Part shown: positions 1 to 8,214 of the stretch, one piece after another
How the letters are laid out: each line of letters starts with the position of its first letter
How positions within the stretch are numbered: position 1 is the first letter of the stretch
NCBI RefSeq assembly: GCF_001293645.1
Contig: NZ_LBMD01000017.1
Coordinates: 1-64,000, forward strand
DNA from: Bacillus sp. CHD6a
Lineage (GTDB): Bacteria; Bacillota; Bacilli; Bacillales; Bacillaceae_I
Direction: 5' to 3'
DNA length: 64,000 nt
Program-made: the position numbers and the translations under genes
The notes under the pieces: generated by a model
Seen by the model: only the letters and a program-made list of their open reading frames with translations
The model's database searches: none
What the model was told of the DNA's origin: nothing

Positions 1-26
1 TTCCTCAATTTTGTATAATATAATTT

Positions 27-144
27 GTCTGGTAATGATGGCGAAGAGGTCACACCCGTTCCCATACCGAACACGGAAGTTAAGCTCTTCAGCGCCGATG
101 GTAGTTGGGGGATCTCCCCCTGTGAGAGTAGGACGTTGCCAGGC
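27..144 (+). rRNA. rrf: 5S ribosomal RNA
   Basis: The stretch contains the conserved 5S core (GAAGAGGTCACACCCGTTCC and CCGAACACGGAAGTTAAGCT). Its two ends pair as helix I (GUCUGGUAA with UUGCCAGGC). About 118 nt is the usual length. It is the 3' end of an rRNA operon whose 16S and 23S genes must lie to the left of the window. Ends are placed by helix I and may be off by 1-3 nt. Confidence 0.97.
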
Positions 145-153
145 TAGTATTGT

Positions 154-228
154 TCCACCATAGCTCAGCGGTAGAGCATTCGGCTGTTAACCGAAGGGTC
201 GTAGGTTCGAATCCTACTGGTGGAGCCA
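154..228 (+). tRNA. tRNA-Asn (anticodon GTT)
   Basis: Cloverleaf of 75 nt with encoded CCA. The acceptor stem TCCACCA pairs with TGGTGGA, and the T arm is GTAGGTTCGAATCCTAC. The anticodon GTT is at 186-188. It is the first tRNA after the 5S gene. Confidence 0.96.
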
Positions 229-229
229 T

Positions 230-303
230 GCTTCCATAGCTCAGTTAGGTAGAGCACTTCCATGGTAAGGAAGAGGTCACCGGTTCGAGCCCGGTTGGAA
301 GCT
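230..303 (+). tRNA. tRNA-Thr (anticodon GGT)
   Basis: Acceptor GCTTCCA pairs with TGGAAGC, and the anticodon GGT is at 264-266. The T arm is CCGGTTCGAGCCCGG. The 3' CCA is not encoded (sequence continues TAT), so it must be added by the CCA-adding enzyme. It starts two bases after the Asn tRNA. Confidence 0.95.
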
Positions 304-317
304 TATACAAAAAAATT

Positions 318-392
318 GGCCCGTTGGTCAAGCGGTTAAGACACCGCCCTTTCACGGCGGTAACACGGGTTCGAATCCCGTACGGGTCACCA
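318..392 (+). tRNA. tRNA-Glu (anticodon TTC)
   Basis: 75 nt with encoded CCA. Anticodon TTC at 351-353 sits between CCGCC and GGCGG. The T arm is CGGGTTCGAATCCCG. Confidence 0.96.
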
Positions 393-456
393 TAGTTTTT
401 TCGTGTAGCGAAAATAACTTCCCTTTTGAAAATTACTATTAATATAAATTTACATT

Positions 457-532
457 GGAGGATTAGCTCAGCTGGGAGAGCACCTGCCTTACAAGCAGGG
501 GGTCGGCGGTTCGATCCCGTCATCCTCCACCA
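457..532 (+). tRNA. tRNA-Val (anticodon TAC)
   Basis: 76 nt with encoded CCA. Acceptor GGAGGAT pairs with ATCCTCC, and anticodon TAC is at 490-492. A 64-nt AT-rich spacer separates it from the Glu tRNA. Confidence 0.96.
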
Positions 533-540
533 TATCCCTT

Positions 541-624
541 GGAGGGGTAGCGAAGTGGCTAAACGCGGCGGACTGTAAATCCGCTCCTTCGGGTTCGGCA
601 GTTCGAATCTGCCCCCCTCCACCA
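541..624 (+). tRNA. tRNA-Tyr (anticodon GTA)
   Basis: 84-nt class II tRNA with a long variable arm (CCGCTCCTTCGGGTTCGG region) and encoded CCA. Anticodon GTA is at 575-577. The acceptor GGAGGGG pairs with CCCCTCC. Confidence 0.96.
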
Positions 625-772
625 TTTTAACTTCGAAATGAAAATTCCGGAGTTTTTGTTTGAAGAAATGTATAAACTTCCCGTAATCAGAGATAATAAG
701 TGAAGTTAGTTATCAATGAAAATTGGGTAAAGATAATACATAAGTTCAAGTTTCTTAAGCATTTTGGCGTCG

Positions 773-812
773 TTATTATTCCGCCTATTTCCTTCAGAAA
801 TAGCCATAATAA
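773..812. repeat. nested inverted repeat in the tRNA spacer
   Basis: Between the Tyr and Gln tRNAs lies a 249-nt spacer with no credible gene. It contains CTATTTC (785-791) paired with GAAATAG (797-803), nested inside TTATTAT paired with ATAATAA (773-779 with 806-812). There is no downstream U tract, so it does not look like a terminator. It could be a processing signal or an insertion scar. Confidence 0.5.
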
Positions 813-873
813 TATCTGCGGAGTTTGCTCATGTAGCATACTCTTAGAAGCTAATTGCAAGGAGCATATTCAA

Positions 874-948
874 TGGGCTATAGCCAAGCGGTAAGGCATC
901 GCACTTTGACTGCGACATGCGTTGGTTCGAATCCAGCTAGCCCAGCCA
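874..948 (+). tRNA. tRNA-Gln (anticodon TTG)
   Basis: 75 nt with encoded CCA and anticodon TTG at 906-908. It has a U1-A72 pair (TGGGCTA with TAGCCCA) and discriminator G73. Both are features used by GlnRS in other bacteria, which matters because a glutaminyl-tRNA synthetase gene is encoded at 21848-23569. Confidence 0.96.
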
Positions 949-950
949 AC

Positions 951-1023
951 GTGCCATTAGCTCAGTCGGTAGAGCATCTGACTTTTAATCAGAGGGTCGA
1001 AGGTTCGAGTCCTTCATGGCACA
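951..1023 (+). tRNA. tRNA-Lys (anticodon TTT)
   Basis: Acceptor GTGCCAT pairs with ATGGCAC. The anticodon TTT is at 984-986, within loop CTTTTAA. CCA is not encoded. It starts two bases after the Gln tRNA. Confidence 0.95.
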
Positions 1024-1062
1024 TAATTTCTTTAAAAGAAAGCTTTATTATAAACTTCATAA

Positions 1063-1135
1063 GGGGCCTTAGCTCAGCTGGGAGAGCGCCTGCTTTGCAC
1101 GCAGGAGGTCAGCGGTTCGATCCCGCTAGGCTCCA
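1063..1135 (+). tRNA. tRNA-Ala (anticodon TGC)
   Basis: Acceptor GGGGCCT pairs with AGGCTCC, with G3-U70, the classic alanine identity element. Anticodon TGC is at 1096-1098. CCA is not encoded. It is the last tRNA of the cluster. Confidence 0.95.
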
Positions 1136-1151
1136 CTTCTTAATAAAGTTT

Positions 1152-1190
1152 AAGTCATAGACCTTTGGGTTTATGGCTTTTTTGTTTATT
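1152..1190 (+). terminator. terminator of the rRNA/tRNA unit
   Basis: Imperfect 12-bp stem (1152-1163 with 1168-1179) around a TTTG loop, followed by a T-rich run. It closes the tRNA cluster. Confidence 0.85.
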
Positions 1191-1438
1191 TTTTGGTTTC
1201 GTAAGGCTTTTACGTAATGGTTTTACTTGTACTTAAGGCTGAGATTACTCCCTGAGTGAATCGGGCGAAAATTTAGGATTACGGGCTATTTTTCTATCTA
1301 ATCGGTCGAAATGTAAAATAACCGCTCAGTCTCAAATCGGTTCACCTAACTTTAACTTTAAAGTCATCCTCATAACTTTCGTACATAAGAAATAATCCAA
1401 TAATTCCAAACTGCATATATATTCAAAACTATGTCGAG
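1191..1438. other. gene-free gap before rocF
   Basis: AT-rich stretch between the tRNA terminator and the rocF promoter. I see no open frame with a ribosome binding site and no convincing RNA structure. Confidence 0.5.
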
Positions 1439-1468
1439 TTGAGTCATTTGATAGTTTCCCTATACAAT
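1439..1468 (+). promoter_or_regulatory. possible SigA promoter of rocF
   Basis: TTGAGT (1439-1444), an 18-bp spacer and TACAAT (1463-1468) lie 32 bp before the rocF start. This is a weak consensus match only. No AhrC/RocR site was recognised. Confidence 0.4.
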
Positions 1469-1500
1469 AGAATTAGATTACATAAAGGGGGACACGATTC

Positions 1501-2403
1501 ATGAAGAAAGATATCAGCATTATTGGAGTACCAATGGACTTAGGGCAGACACGTCGCGGAGTGGATATGGGTCCTAGTGCGATAAGATATGCAGGAGTAG
1601 TAGAGAGATTAGAAAGTTTAACAAAGACGATTGAAGATCTTGGAGATATCGAAATTGGCAGTAGAGAAAGAACAGCAACAAGTGAAAGTAACCTCAAAAA
1701 TTTGAAAGCGGTTGCGGAGGCGAGCGAAAACCTGGCTTCTAAAGTAGATGAAGTCCTATCGAGTGGAAGGTTTCCTCTTGTATTTGGTGGAGATCATAGT
1801 ATTGCAATTGGGACTATTGCTGGTCTTGCGAAGCATTACTCCAACATGGGAGTAATCTGGTATGACGCACATGGGGACCTGAACACAGGAGAAACGTCAC
1901 CATCAGGTAATATTCATGGCATGCCGCTTGCAGTGAGCTTAGGAATAGGTGATTCTACATTAACGTCTATCGGCGGTGACCATGCTAAAATCAAACCAGA
2001 GAATATTGTTATCATTGGAGCAAGATCTTTGGACGAAGGCGAGAAAATACTAATTAAGGAAAAAGGCATTAAAGTATTCACCATGCATGAGATTGATCGG
2101 TTGGGTATGACTGCCGTAATGGAAGAGGCTATTGCCTACTTGAGGGAACGAGATACAGATGGAGTTCATTTATCTTTGGACCTTGATGGACTAGACCCTC
2201 ATGATGCACCTGGGGTAGGGACACCAGTACTTGGGGGAATCTCGTATCGTGAAAGCCATCTGGCCATGGAAATGTTAGAAGAAGCAAATATCCTGACTTC
2301 GGCTGAATTTGTAGAAGTTAACCCGATTTTAGATGAGCGAAACAAAACCGCAACGGTCGCTGTAGCCTTGATGGGATCCTTGTTTGGGGAAAAACTACTT
2401 TAA
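1501..2403 (+). CDS. rocF: arginase
   Basis: Hydrolyses L-arginine to ornithine and urea in the cytoplasm, the first step of arginine catabolism. The 300-residue length is typical of bacterial arginases. The binuclear manganese-site motifs are complete: GGDHS (His99), DAHGD (Asp122, His124, Asp126), SGNIHG (His139) and SLDLDGLDP (Asp227, Asp229). The ATG at 1501 follows a GGGGGA ribosome binding site. The gene stands alone between the tRNA cluster and the sigW region. Placement next to sigW differs from B. subtilis, where rocF sits in the rocDEF operon (established knowledge). Identification is secure. Confidence 0.96.
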   Translation: MKKDISIIGVPMDLGQTRRGVDMGPSAIRYAGVVERLESLTKTIEDLGDIEIGSRERTATSESNLKNLKAVAEASENLASKVDEVLSSGRFPLVFGGDHSIAIGTIAGLAKHYSNMGVIWYDAHGDLNTGETSPSGNIHGMPLAVSLGIGDSTLTSIGGDHAKIKPENIVIIGARSLDEGEKILIKEKGIKVFTMHEIDRLGMTAVMEEAIAYLRERDTDGVHLSLDLDGLDPHDAPGVGTPVLGGISYRESHLAMEMLEEANILTSAEFVEVNPILDERNKTATVAVALMGSLFGEKLL

Positions 2404-2420
2404 ATATTTTATCTAATAAC

Positions 2421-2470
2421 AACCGTTGTACCTTTCCGCAAATGGCTTCGCTTTGCTTCAATTAACAGCT
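2421..2470 (-). repeat. end-only remnant of the ~130-bp Bacillus repeat
   Basis: Read on the minus strand it starts GTTAATTGAAGCAAAGCG and runs into GCCATTTGCGGAAA and CAACGG. These match the two outer ends of the longer repeat at 4202-4330, with the middle missing. It lies directly downstream of rocF. Confidence 0.6.
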
Positions 2471-2487
2471 AATACATCTACTTTTAA

Positions 2488-2532
2488 GAAAAAACACCAG
2501 CAACTGATACTTAAGTAGTTGCTGGTTTTCGT
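2488..2532. terminator. bidirectional terminator, rocF / spo0E-like gene
   Basis: 9-bp stem CCAGCAACT (2497-2505) with AGTTGCTGG (2517-2525), flanked by an A run on the left and a T run on the right. It can stop transcription from either side. The stop codon of the minus-strand gene (2511-2513) lies inside the loop. Confidence 0.85.
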
Positions 2533-2693
2533 TTAATTTGTAAGTATAGATATTGATTTATCAATGAATCAAGCGAGGTGCTCGCATCAATTACTTCCTT
2601 AGATTGAAGATGGTTAGATGAGGAAAGTCGAATCATTTCTTCTCTTTTTCTCTCAATAGCTTCTTGTAAATGGACGGTAGCATGGACGGCCAC
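2511..2693 (-). CDS. Spo0E-type aspartyl-phosphate phosphatase
   Basis: A 60-residue protein with the Spo0E family signature SLDSLINQY near its C terminus, following an N-terminal helix (EAIERKREEMIRLSS). Family members dephosphorylate Spo0A~P and so delay sporulation. I chose the GTG at 2693 because AAGGGGTG lies about 8 nt before it. The upstream ATG at 2714 has no ribosome binding site and would add seven residues that include the Shine-Dalgarno bases. The gene is monocistronic and convergent with rocF. Family assignment is good; the exact paralogue and its Spo0A specificity are inferred. Confidence 0.85.
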   Translation of the reverse strand: MAVHATVHLQEAIERKREEMIRLSSSNHLQSKEVIDASTSLDSLINQYLYLQIKRKPATT

Positions 2694-2826
2694 TATACAA
2701 CACCCCTTATTCATTAGGCTTCATAAAACTAATAATAGTTGCTTTTACCCTCTTTTATCCTTTTTTAAACCAATTACAGTCAATATTTGTTAGAATATAT
2801 TATATAGATAAGTTTTTCAAGAAAAA

Positions 2827-2853
2827 TGAAACCTTTTAAGGCGAAGGCACGTA
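2827..2853 (+). promoter_or_regulatory. SigW autoregulatory promoter
   Basis: TGAAAC (2827-2832), a 17-bp spacer and CGTA (2850-2853) match the SigW consensus TGAAAC-N16/17-CGTA. It sits 35 bp before sigW, as in B. subtilis, and would make the operon self-activating. Confidence 0.9.
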
Positions 2854-2887
2854 TAACTAGTCGACCGCCAGACAACGGGGGAACGGA

Positions 2888-3451
2888 ATGGAAGAGCTAA
2901 TCAGAAAAAGAATAAAACAAATAAAAAAAGGCGATCAGGATGCATTTGCGGAAATTGTGGAATTGTTTAAGGACAAGATTTATCAATTGGTCTACCGAAT
3001 GATTGGCAATTCTCATGAAGCCGAAGACATTGCACAAGAGGCTTTTATTCGTGCATATATTAACATCAACAGCTTTGATGTGAATCGCAAATTTTCAACT
3101 TGGTTATATCGAATTGCAACAAACCTGACGATTGACCGCATACGTAAAAAGAAGCCGGATTATTATTTAGATGCAGAAGTAGCAGGTACAGAAGGATTAA
3201 CGATGTATTCCCAGGTTGCAGCGGATATTGCGTTACCTGAGGAGGAAGTGGAAACGATGGAGCTCCAAGGAGAAATCCAGCGCCAGATATTAAAGCTTCC
3301 TGATAAATACCGATCGGTAATTGTCTTAAAGTACATTGACGAGTTATCATTGATTGAAATCAGTGAGATTCTAGAAATTCCGGTCGGAACCGTTAAGACT
3401 AGAATTCATAGAGGGCGAGAAGCGCTGAGACAGCAATTGCGCCATGTTTAA
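2888..3451 (+). CDS. sigW: ECF RNA polymerase sigma factor SigW
   Basis: Group 4 (ECF) sigma factor of 187 residues that directs the envelope-stress and antimicrobial-peptide regulon. Region 2 spans about residues 20-90, with core-binding EDIAQEAF near residues 47-54 and -10 recognition FSTWLYRIATN. Region 4 (about 135-183) carries the helix-turn-helix SLIEISEILEIPVGTVKTR. The start follows ACGGGGGAACGG. rsiW follows after 17 bp. The autoregulatory promoter, the neighbour rsiW and the downstream cdaA-glmS order match B. subtilis sigW, so the name is well supported. Confidence 0.96.
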   Translation: MEELIRKRIKQIKKGDQDAFAEIVELFKDKIYQLVYRMIGNSHEAEDIAQEAFIRAYININSFDVNRKFSTWLYRIATNLTIDRIRKKKPDYYLDAEVAGTEGLTMYSQVAADIALPEEEVETMELQGEIQRQILKLPDKYRSVIVLKYIDELSLIEISEILEIPVGTVKTRIHRGREALRQQLRHV

Positions 3452-3468
3452 TTCTGGAGGTGTTATAA

Positions 3469-4086
3469 ATGATGAATAAATGCCCGGAACATATCGTCCA
3501 GTATATGCATGAGTATTTAGATGGTGATCTAGAAAAAGAACGAGAAAAAGAGCTAAAAGCACATCTCCACGACTGCAAGGACTGCTATCAGCAGTTTCAT
3601 GAGCTGGAGAAGGCGATTGCCCTTGTGCAAAGCACTTCTCATATATCTGCACCAAATGATTTCACGCAAAGAGTGATGAATAGTTTACCGAAAGAAAAGA
3701 AGACCATTGGTTGGAATCGTTGGTTCCGTTCCCATCCCATGCTTGTAGCTGCCGCCATTTTCTTTATTTTAATGAGCGGAAGTTTATTTGGAGGTTGGCA
3801 GGAAGAGAAGTTTGCATTTACGAATCAGCCGAATCTTGTCGTAGAGGATAATACCGTCGTTGTCCCAGAAGGAGAGGTAGTGGATGGGGATGTTGTCGTC
3901 AAGAACGGAAACATCCGTGTGGAGGGTGAAGTCAGAGGCAATGTGACAGTCATCAATGGCGATAACTACCTCGCCTCCGCAGGTCAAGTAACAGGTGACA
4001 TTGAAGAAATTGACCAAGTATTCGAATGGATCTGGTACACCATGAAAGACGGTTTCAAAAAAGCGGTTGATGTGTTTAATGACTGA
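3469..4086 (+). CDS. rsiW: anti-sigma-W factor RsiW
   Basis: Membrane anti-sigma factor holding SigW inactive until regulated proteolysis (PrsW then RasP in B. subtilis). The N-terminal zinc anti-sigma domain has the H32-x3-C36-x2-C39 motif. One membrane segment lies at about residues 90-108 (MLVAAAIFFILMSGSLFGG). The outer part (110-205) is rich in short beta repeats (GDVVVKNGNIRVEGEVRGN), resembling polymer-forming folds. The start is ambiguous between ATG 3469 and ATG 3472; GGAGGTG is upstream of both. It is co-transcribed with sigW. Confidence 0.94.
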   Translation: MMNKCPEHIVQYMHEYLDGDLEKEREKELKAHLHDCKDCYQQFHELEKAIALVQSTSHISAPNDFTQRVMNSLPKEKKTIGWNRWFRSHPMLVAAAIFFILMSGSLFGGWQEEKFAFTNQPNLVVEDNTVVVPEGEVVDGDVVVKNGNIRVEGEVRGNVTVINGDNYLASAGQVTGDIEEIDQVFEWIWYTMKDGFKKAVDVFND

Positions 4087-4092
4087 GCAATA

Positions 4093-4172
4093 ACCTGTTG
4101 ATCGCAGCGGAAGGCGCAAAGACTCCCGCGGGAGGATTGGGCAGGTGAGACCCCGCAACGGAGGAGGCCACG
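4093..4172 (+). repeat. Bacillus ~130-bp repeat, degenerate copy A
   Basis: Begins CTGTTGATCGCAGCGGAAGG and includes AGACTCCCGCGGGAGGA, CAGGTGAGACCCCGCAACGG and GAGGAGGC, the landmarks of the repeat family; its right end is lost. It lies directly downstream of rsiW and faces copy B. Confidence 0.7.
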
Positions 4173-4201
4173 GAAAAGTGACTTTATTTTCCTCTTAAAC
4201 A

Positions 4202-4330
4202 CCGCTGTTGATTTCCGCAAATGGCTTTGCTTTCCTAGGGGCGGTGCTTGAGCCTCCTCGCTCCGCTGCGGGGTCTCAAGCTACCGCTATCTCCCTCAGG
4301 AGTCTTCGCCTTTTGCTCCAATCCTCAGCT
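4202..4330 (-). repeat. Bacillus ~130-bp repeat, full copy B
   Basis: On the minus strand: GGATTGGAGCAAAAGGCGAA, AGACTCCTGAGGGAG, GAGACCCCGCAGCGGAGCG, AGGAGGCTCAAGCACCGCCC, then GCGGAAATCAACAGCGG. It is inverted relative to copy A, so the two form a palindromic pair after rsiW. An open frame over it has no ribosome binding site and is not a gene. Confidence 0.75.
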
Positions 4331-4409
4331 AGGAATCGTAAAAAACTTTACGTTATCAGTTTTTCAGTAACCTACAACGGAGATCAACTGTCCAATGCTA
4401 TACCCAAAT

Positions 4410-4443
4410 GAGATGCTTGAAACAAATCAAGCATCTTTTTATA
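4410..4443 (+). terminator. terminator after sigW-rsiW
   Basis: 8-bp stem GATGCTTG / CAAGCATC (4412-4419 with 4428-4435) followed by a T run. Confidence 0.85.
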
Positions 4444-4511
4444 TTTCACGGAGATTATAATAATATTGCAAAACATGAATTAATAGGCCATTTCTACCTG
4501 AATGTTGAAAA

Positions 4512-4522
4512 TATGCTATAAT
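4512..4522 (+). promoter_or_regulatory. extended -10 promoter of cdaA operon
   Basis: TGCTATAAT: TG at 4514-4515 and TATAAT at 4517-4522. No good -35 is visible, as expected for an extended -10 promoter. It lies 61 bp before cdaA. Confidence 0.5.
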
Positions 4523-4583
4523 AACATGGTTACGGTTTTCGTACTAGATACATAAATCTTGTACTGTTAAAGGAAGTGTGAGG

Positions 4584-5417
4584 ATGCCTTTTGAAATACC
4601 TTTTGGAGATATGCCATATTTAAGTTATCTTGCTAATATCATAGATATTTTACTTGTTTGGTTTGTTATCTATAAGCTTATCATGGTCATCCGTGGTACA
4701 AAGGCGGTCCAGTTATTAAAGGGGATAACAGTTATTGTAGTGGTAAGGATCATTAGTAATTTTTTAGGATTCAGTACCTTACAATGGTTGATGGACCAAG
4801 CTTTGACATGGGGATTCCTGGCGATTATCATTATTTTTCAGCCAGAGCTTCGTCGCGCCTTAGAGCAATTGGGTAGAGGAAAGTTGTTTTCGAGAAGCGG
4901 GGTAGATGATGAGGAAGAGCATGCCAAAATGATTGAAGCAGTCGTTAAATCCGTGCAATACATGGCCAAACGCCGTATTGGTGCGTTGATTTCGATTGAA
5001 CGAGAGACTGGGATGGGAGATTACATAGAGACGGGTATTCCGTTGCATGCAAAAGTGTCATCCGAGCTTTTGATCAACATCTTTATTCCCAATACACCAC
5101 TTCATGATGGAGCGGTTATTCTGCAAAAGAGCCAAGTATCTGCAGCAGCTTGTTACCTTCCATTGTCGGAAAGTCCTTTTATATCAAAGGAGCTTGGAAC
5201 AAGGCATAGAGCAGCACTTGGAATTAGTGAGGTAACGGATAGTATCACCATTATCGTATCAGAGGAGACGGGTAGTATATCTGTTACAAAGAACGGTGAG
5301 TTGCACCGTGATTTAGAACCTGAATTATTCAGCGAGCTATTGAAGAAGGAATTGGATATAAGTGAGAAAACCGCTACTTCAAATCGCTGGCAATGGAGGG
5401 GGCAGAAGGATGGATAA
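4584..5417 (+). CDS. cdaA: diadenylate cyclase CdaA (c-di-AMP synthase)
   Basis: Makes cyclic di-AMP from two ATP at the membrane; c-di-AMP controls potassium and osmolyte transport. About three hydrophobic segments (roughly residues 11-31, 37-60 and 65-85) precede the DAC domain, which carries the catalytic DGA motif (Asp175-Ala177) and RHR motif (Arg207-Arg209). Length is 277 residues. ATG 4584 is preferred over the in-frame GTG at 4578 because AAGGAAG ends 7-8 nt before the ATG. The stop overlaps cdaR by 8 bp. The order cdaA-cdaR-glmM is conserved in Firmicutes and couples c-di-AMP to cell-wall precursor synthesis. Confidence 0.96.
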   Translation: MPFEIPFGDMPYLSYLANIIDILLVWFVIYKLIMVIRGTKAVQLLKGITVIVVVRIISNFLGFSTLQWLMDQALTWGFLAIIIIFQPELRRALEQLGRGKLFSRSGVDDEEEHAKMIEAVVKSVQYMAKRRIGALISIERETGMGDYIETGIPLHAKVSSELLINIFIPNTPLHDGAVILQKSQVSAAACYLPLSESPFISKELGTRHRAALGISEVTDSITIIVSEETGSISVTKNGELHRDLEPELFSELLKKELDISEKTATSNRWQWRGQKDG

Positions 5418-6660
5418 GTTTATCAATAACCGTTGGGTGATGAAAATTATTGCTTTATTGTTGGCTTTTATGTTGTACATGTCAGTCAGCATTGAGAATA
5501 GTTCCACCCAGCAGGCAGACTCTCCTCCTTCTCCTTTTTCCGGATCCACGGATGTGCAAACGGTAACAGATGTTCCGGTTGAAGCGTTCTATGACAGGGA
5601 GAACCTAGTTGTTTCCGGTGTGCCGCAAAGTGTTACAGTAAAACTAGAAGGTCCGACAGCATCTGTTAAACCAACAGCCTTGCAGAAGGATTTCGAGATC
5701 ATTGCAGACCTTTCAAATTTGGGGATTGGGACTCATCAAGTAACGTTGGAGGCTCGCAATCTTTCTGAAAGATTAGATGTAGTAATTGAACCTTCAGTAG
5801 CTTCCGTTACCATCCATGAAAAGATTTCTGAGGATTTTCCAGTGGACGTTGATTTTATAAACAGAGGCCAAATGGAAGAAGGGTATCAGGCAGAGCAGCC
5901 AATCGTAAAGCCTAATATTGTGAAAGTAACAGGATCTCGTGAATTAATTGAAAGTATCGCATTGGTGAAAGCACGTGTTGATTTGAAGGGCGTTAATGAA
6001 GCTGTTGAACAACAGTCTCGTGTGACGGTCTATGACAGGGAAGGAAACACGTTGAATGTAGAAGTAAATCCTGCAGTAGTAGATGTGAGTGTTCCTATTA
6101 CAAGTCCTTTTAAATCGGTTCCGTTGAAAATAAATCGCAAAGGGTCTCTAAAAGAGAACCTAAGTATTACAAAGATAGAAGCAGTACCAAATGAAGTAAC
6201 GGTCTATGGACCAAAAAGCACTCTTGACAAGTTGGAGTTCATTGATAATATAGAATTGGATTTAACTCAGATTACGGAAAGCACAACCATTGAAGTTGAT
6301 GTACCTGTACCGGATGGGGTGAAACGCGTTGTACCCGAGAAGGTCAAGATCAATGTAGAAGTGGAAAAAGAAGAGCAAAAAACGTTTACGAATGTCCCTA
6401 TTCAACAAATCGGTCTATCAGAGGGCCTGGAAATAGAATTCATTGACCCGGAAACTGGTTTGATGGATCTTACGGTACTTGGTGCACCAAGCACCCTTGA
6501 TGGAGTTAACAGCTCTGATATGGAAATGTATATCAATGTGACAGACTTGAATGCCGGGGAACATGAAGCCCCACTTGAGATAAACGGTCCGCAAAACGTT
6601 TCGTGGGACCTGCCAAAGAGAAATGTAAAGTTTAGATTAATAGAAGAAACTAATGAGTAG
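5410..6660 (+). CDS. cdaR: CdaA regulator with YbbR repeats
   Basis: Membrane-anchored regulator of CdaA. An N-terminal transmembrane helix (about residues 11-27, [19 protein letters not shown]) is followed by an extracytoplasmic part of repeated YbbR domains. Recurring motifs such as [29 protein letters not shown] and [18 protein letters not shown] mark about four repeats. Length is 416 residues, somewhat shorter than B. subtilis CdaR (about 480), mainly at the C terminus. The ATG at 5410 follows GAGGGGGCAGAAGG and overlaps the end of cdaA; longer in-frame starts lie inside cdaA. It is in an operon with cdaA and glmM. Confidence 0.93.
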   Translation: MDKFINNRWVMKIIALLLAFMLYMSVSIENSSTQQADSPPSPFSGSTDVQTVTDVPVEAFYDRENLVVSGVPQSVTVKLEGPTASVKPTALQKDFEIIADLSNLGIGTHQVTLEARNLSERLDVVIEPSVASVTIHEKISEDFPVDVDFINRGQMEEGYQAEQPIVKPNIVKVTGSRELIESIALVKARVDLKGVNEAVEQQSRVTVYDREGNTLNVEVNPAVVDVSVPITSPFKSVPLKINRKGSLKENLSITKIEAVPNEVTVYGPKSTLDKLEFIDNIELDLTQITESTTIEVDVPVPDGVKRVVPEKVKINVEVEKEEQKTFTNVPIQQIGLSEGLEIEFIDPETGLMDLTVLGAPSTLDGVNSSDMEMYINVTDLNAGEHEAPLEINGPQNVSWDLPKRNVKFRLIEETNE

Positions 6661-6680
6661 TAAAAGGAGAGATTTACGAA

Positions 6681-8027
6681 ATGGGTAAATATTTTGGTAC
6701 GGATGGAGTGCGCGGTGTAGCGAACTCGGAATTAACACCTGAATTGGCATTTAAAGTAGGACGTTTGGGAGGATATGTGTTAACAAAAGACCAAACTCGT
6801 CCGAAAGTGCTGATCGGCCGTGATACGCGTATTTCAGGACACATGCTGGAAGGAGCTCTAGTGGCAGGTTTACTATCCATTGGTGCAGAAGTCATGCGTT
6901 TAGGTGTAATCTCCACTCCTGGTGTGGCTTACCTGACTAAAGCACTTGGCGCCCAAGCTGGTGTAATGATCTCAGCTTCTCATAATCCGGTTGCAGACAA
7001 CGGAATTAAGTTTTTCGGACCGGATGGTTTCAAACTTTCTGACGAGCAGGAAGCGGAAATTGAAGCATTGATGGATGAAGAAACAGACAGCCTTCCTCGT
7101 CCAGTCGGTGCTGACCTGGGTCAAGTAAACGACTATTTTGAAGGCGGACAGAAATACCTTCAGTTCCTAAAACAAACGGTGGATGAGGATTTCTCCGGTA
7201 TTCACATTGCATTAGATTGTGCACATGGTGCGACATCTTCTCATGCTACCCATCTTTTTGCAGACCTTGAGGCGGACATTTCTACAATGGGTTCTTCTCC
7301 AAATGGTCTGAACATCAATGATGGTGTAGGATCTACTCACCCAGAGGCACTTGCACAATTAGTGTTGGATAAGGGTGCTGATATCGGTCTTGCATTTGAT
7401 GGAGACGGAGACCGCATCATCGCGGTGGATGAAAAAGGACAAATTGTTGACGGTGACCAGATTATGTTCATCTGTGCAAAATACTTAAGCGAACAAGGTC
7501 GTCTTCGCCATAACACAGTTGTATCCACTGTGATGAGCAACCTTGGCTTCTACAAAGCATTAGAGGCTAACAATGTAGAAACAAAGCAAACTGCAGTTGG
7601 TGACCGTTATGTAGTAGAAGAGATGAAGAATGGTAATTACCTTCTTGGTGGAGAGCAATCCGGCCACATCATCTTCTTGGACTACAACACAACAGGTGAC
7701 GGCATGCTAACAGGACTTCAGCTTGTAAATATCATGAAGTTAACGAAAAAGAGCCTATCAGAGCTTGCTGGTGAAATGACGAAGTTCCCTCAACTTCTTG
7801 TGAATATAAGAGTGACGGACAAGCACCGTGTAACAGAGAACGAGAAAGTAAAGGCTGTTATTGAAGAAGTAGAAGCGGAAATGAACGGAAACGGCCGCAT
7901 CCTCGTTCGTCCTTCCGGTACAGAGCCACTTGTACGTGTCATGGCCGAAGCGCCAACTCAAGAGCAATGTGATGAGTACGTAGAGCGTATCGCAGCTGTT
8001 GTGCGCACGGAAATGGGAACAGAATAA
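6681..8027 (+). CDS. glmM: phosphoglucosamine mutase
   Basis: Interconverts glucosamine-6-phosphate and glucosamine-1-phosphate on the way to UDP-GlcNAc. All four alpha-D-phosphohexomutase landmarks are present: catalytic ISASHNP with phosphoserine Ser100, metal-binding DGDGDR, sugar-binding GGEQSGHI and phosphate-binding [11 protein letters not shown]. Its 448 residues are standard. AAAGGAGAG lies before the ATG. The gene is last in the cdaA operon and is followed by a strong terminator. In B. subtilis GlmM binds and inhibits CdaA, which fits the gene order. Confidence 0.97.
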   Translation: MGKYFGTDGVRGVANSELTPELAFKVGRLGGYVLTKDQTRPKVLIGRDTRISGHMLEGALVAGLLSIGAEVMRLGVISTPGVAYLTKALGAQAGVMISASHNPVADNGIKFFGPDGFKLSDEQEAEIEALMDEETDSLPRPVGADLGQVNDYFEGGQKYLQFLKQTVDEDFSGIHIALDCAHGATSSHATHLFADLEADISTMGSSPNGLNINDGVGSTHPEALAQLVLDKGADIGLAFDGDGDRIIAVDEKGQIVDGDQIMFICAKYLSEQGRLRHNTVVSTVMSNLGFYKALEANNVETKQTAVGDRYVVEEMKNGNYLLGGEQSGHIIFLDYNTTGDGMLTGLQLVNIMKLTKKSLSELAGEMTKFPQLLVNIRVTDKHRVTENEKVKAVIEEVEAEMNGNGRILVRPSGTEPLVRVMAEAPTQEQCDEYVERIAAVVRTEMGTE

Positions 8028-8045
8028 TTGATACGGTGAACGAGA

Positions 8046-8097
8046 AAGATATGCATATACCGCACTTATGGAGCGGTGGATGCATATCTTTTTTATA
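8046..8097 (+). terminator. terminator after glmM
   Basis: 11-bp stem AAGATATGCAT / ATGCATATCTT with an inner CCGCAC/GAGCGG stem, then six T's. Confidence 0.92.
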
Positions 8098-8214
8098 TGG
8101 TGTGAGAAATTTGGTTAGCGGTGATGATAGCATGTAACGTTCTTGTTTGAAGGTATCAACGCGGTAAAAGGTTGAAGCGGTCGGCATGCATTGCATGCAG
8201 TGGAATTTGCATTT

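Noticed and set aside
245-1160. Open frames of 101-126 codons across the tRNA cluster.
   Set aside because: They run through tRNA genes on either strand and are not proteins.
4208-4411. A 67-codon plus-strand frame.
   Set aside because: It lies over repeat copy B and has no ribosome binding site or protein-like composition.
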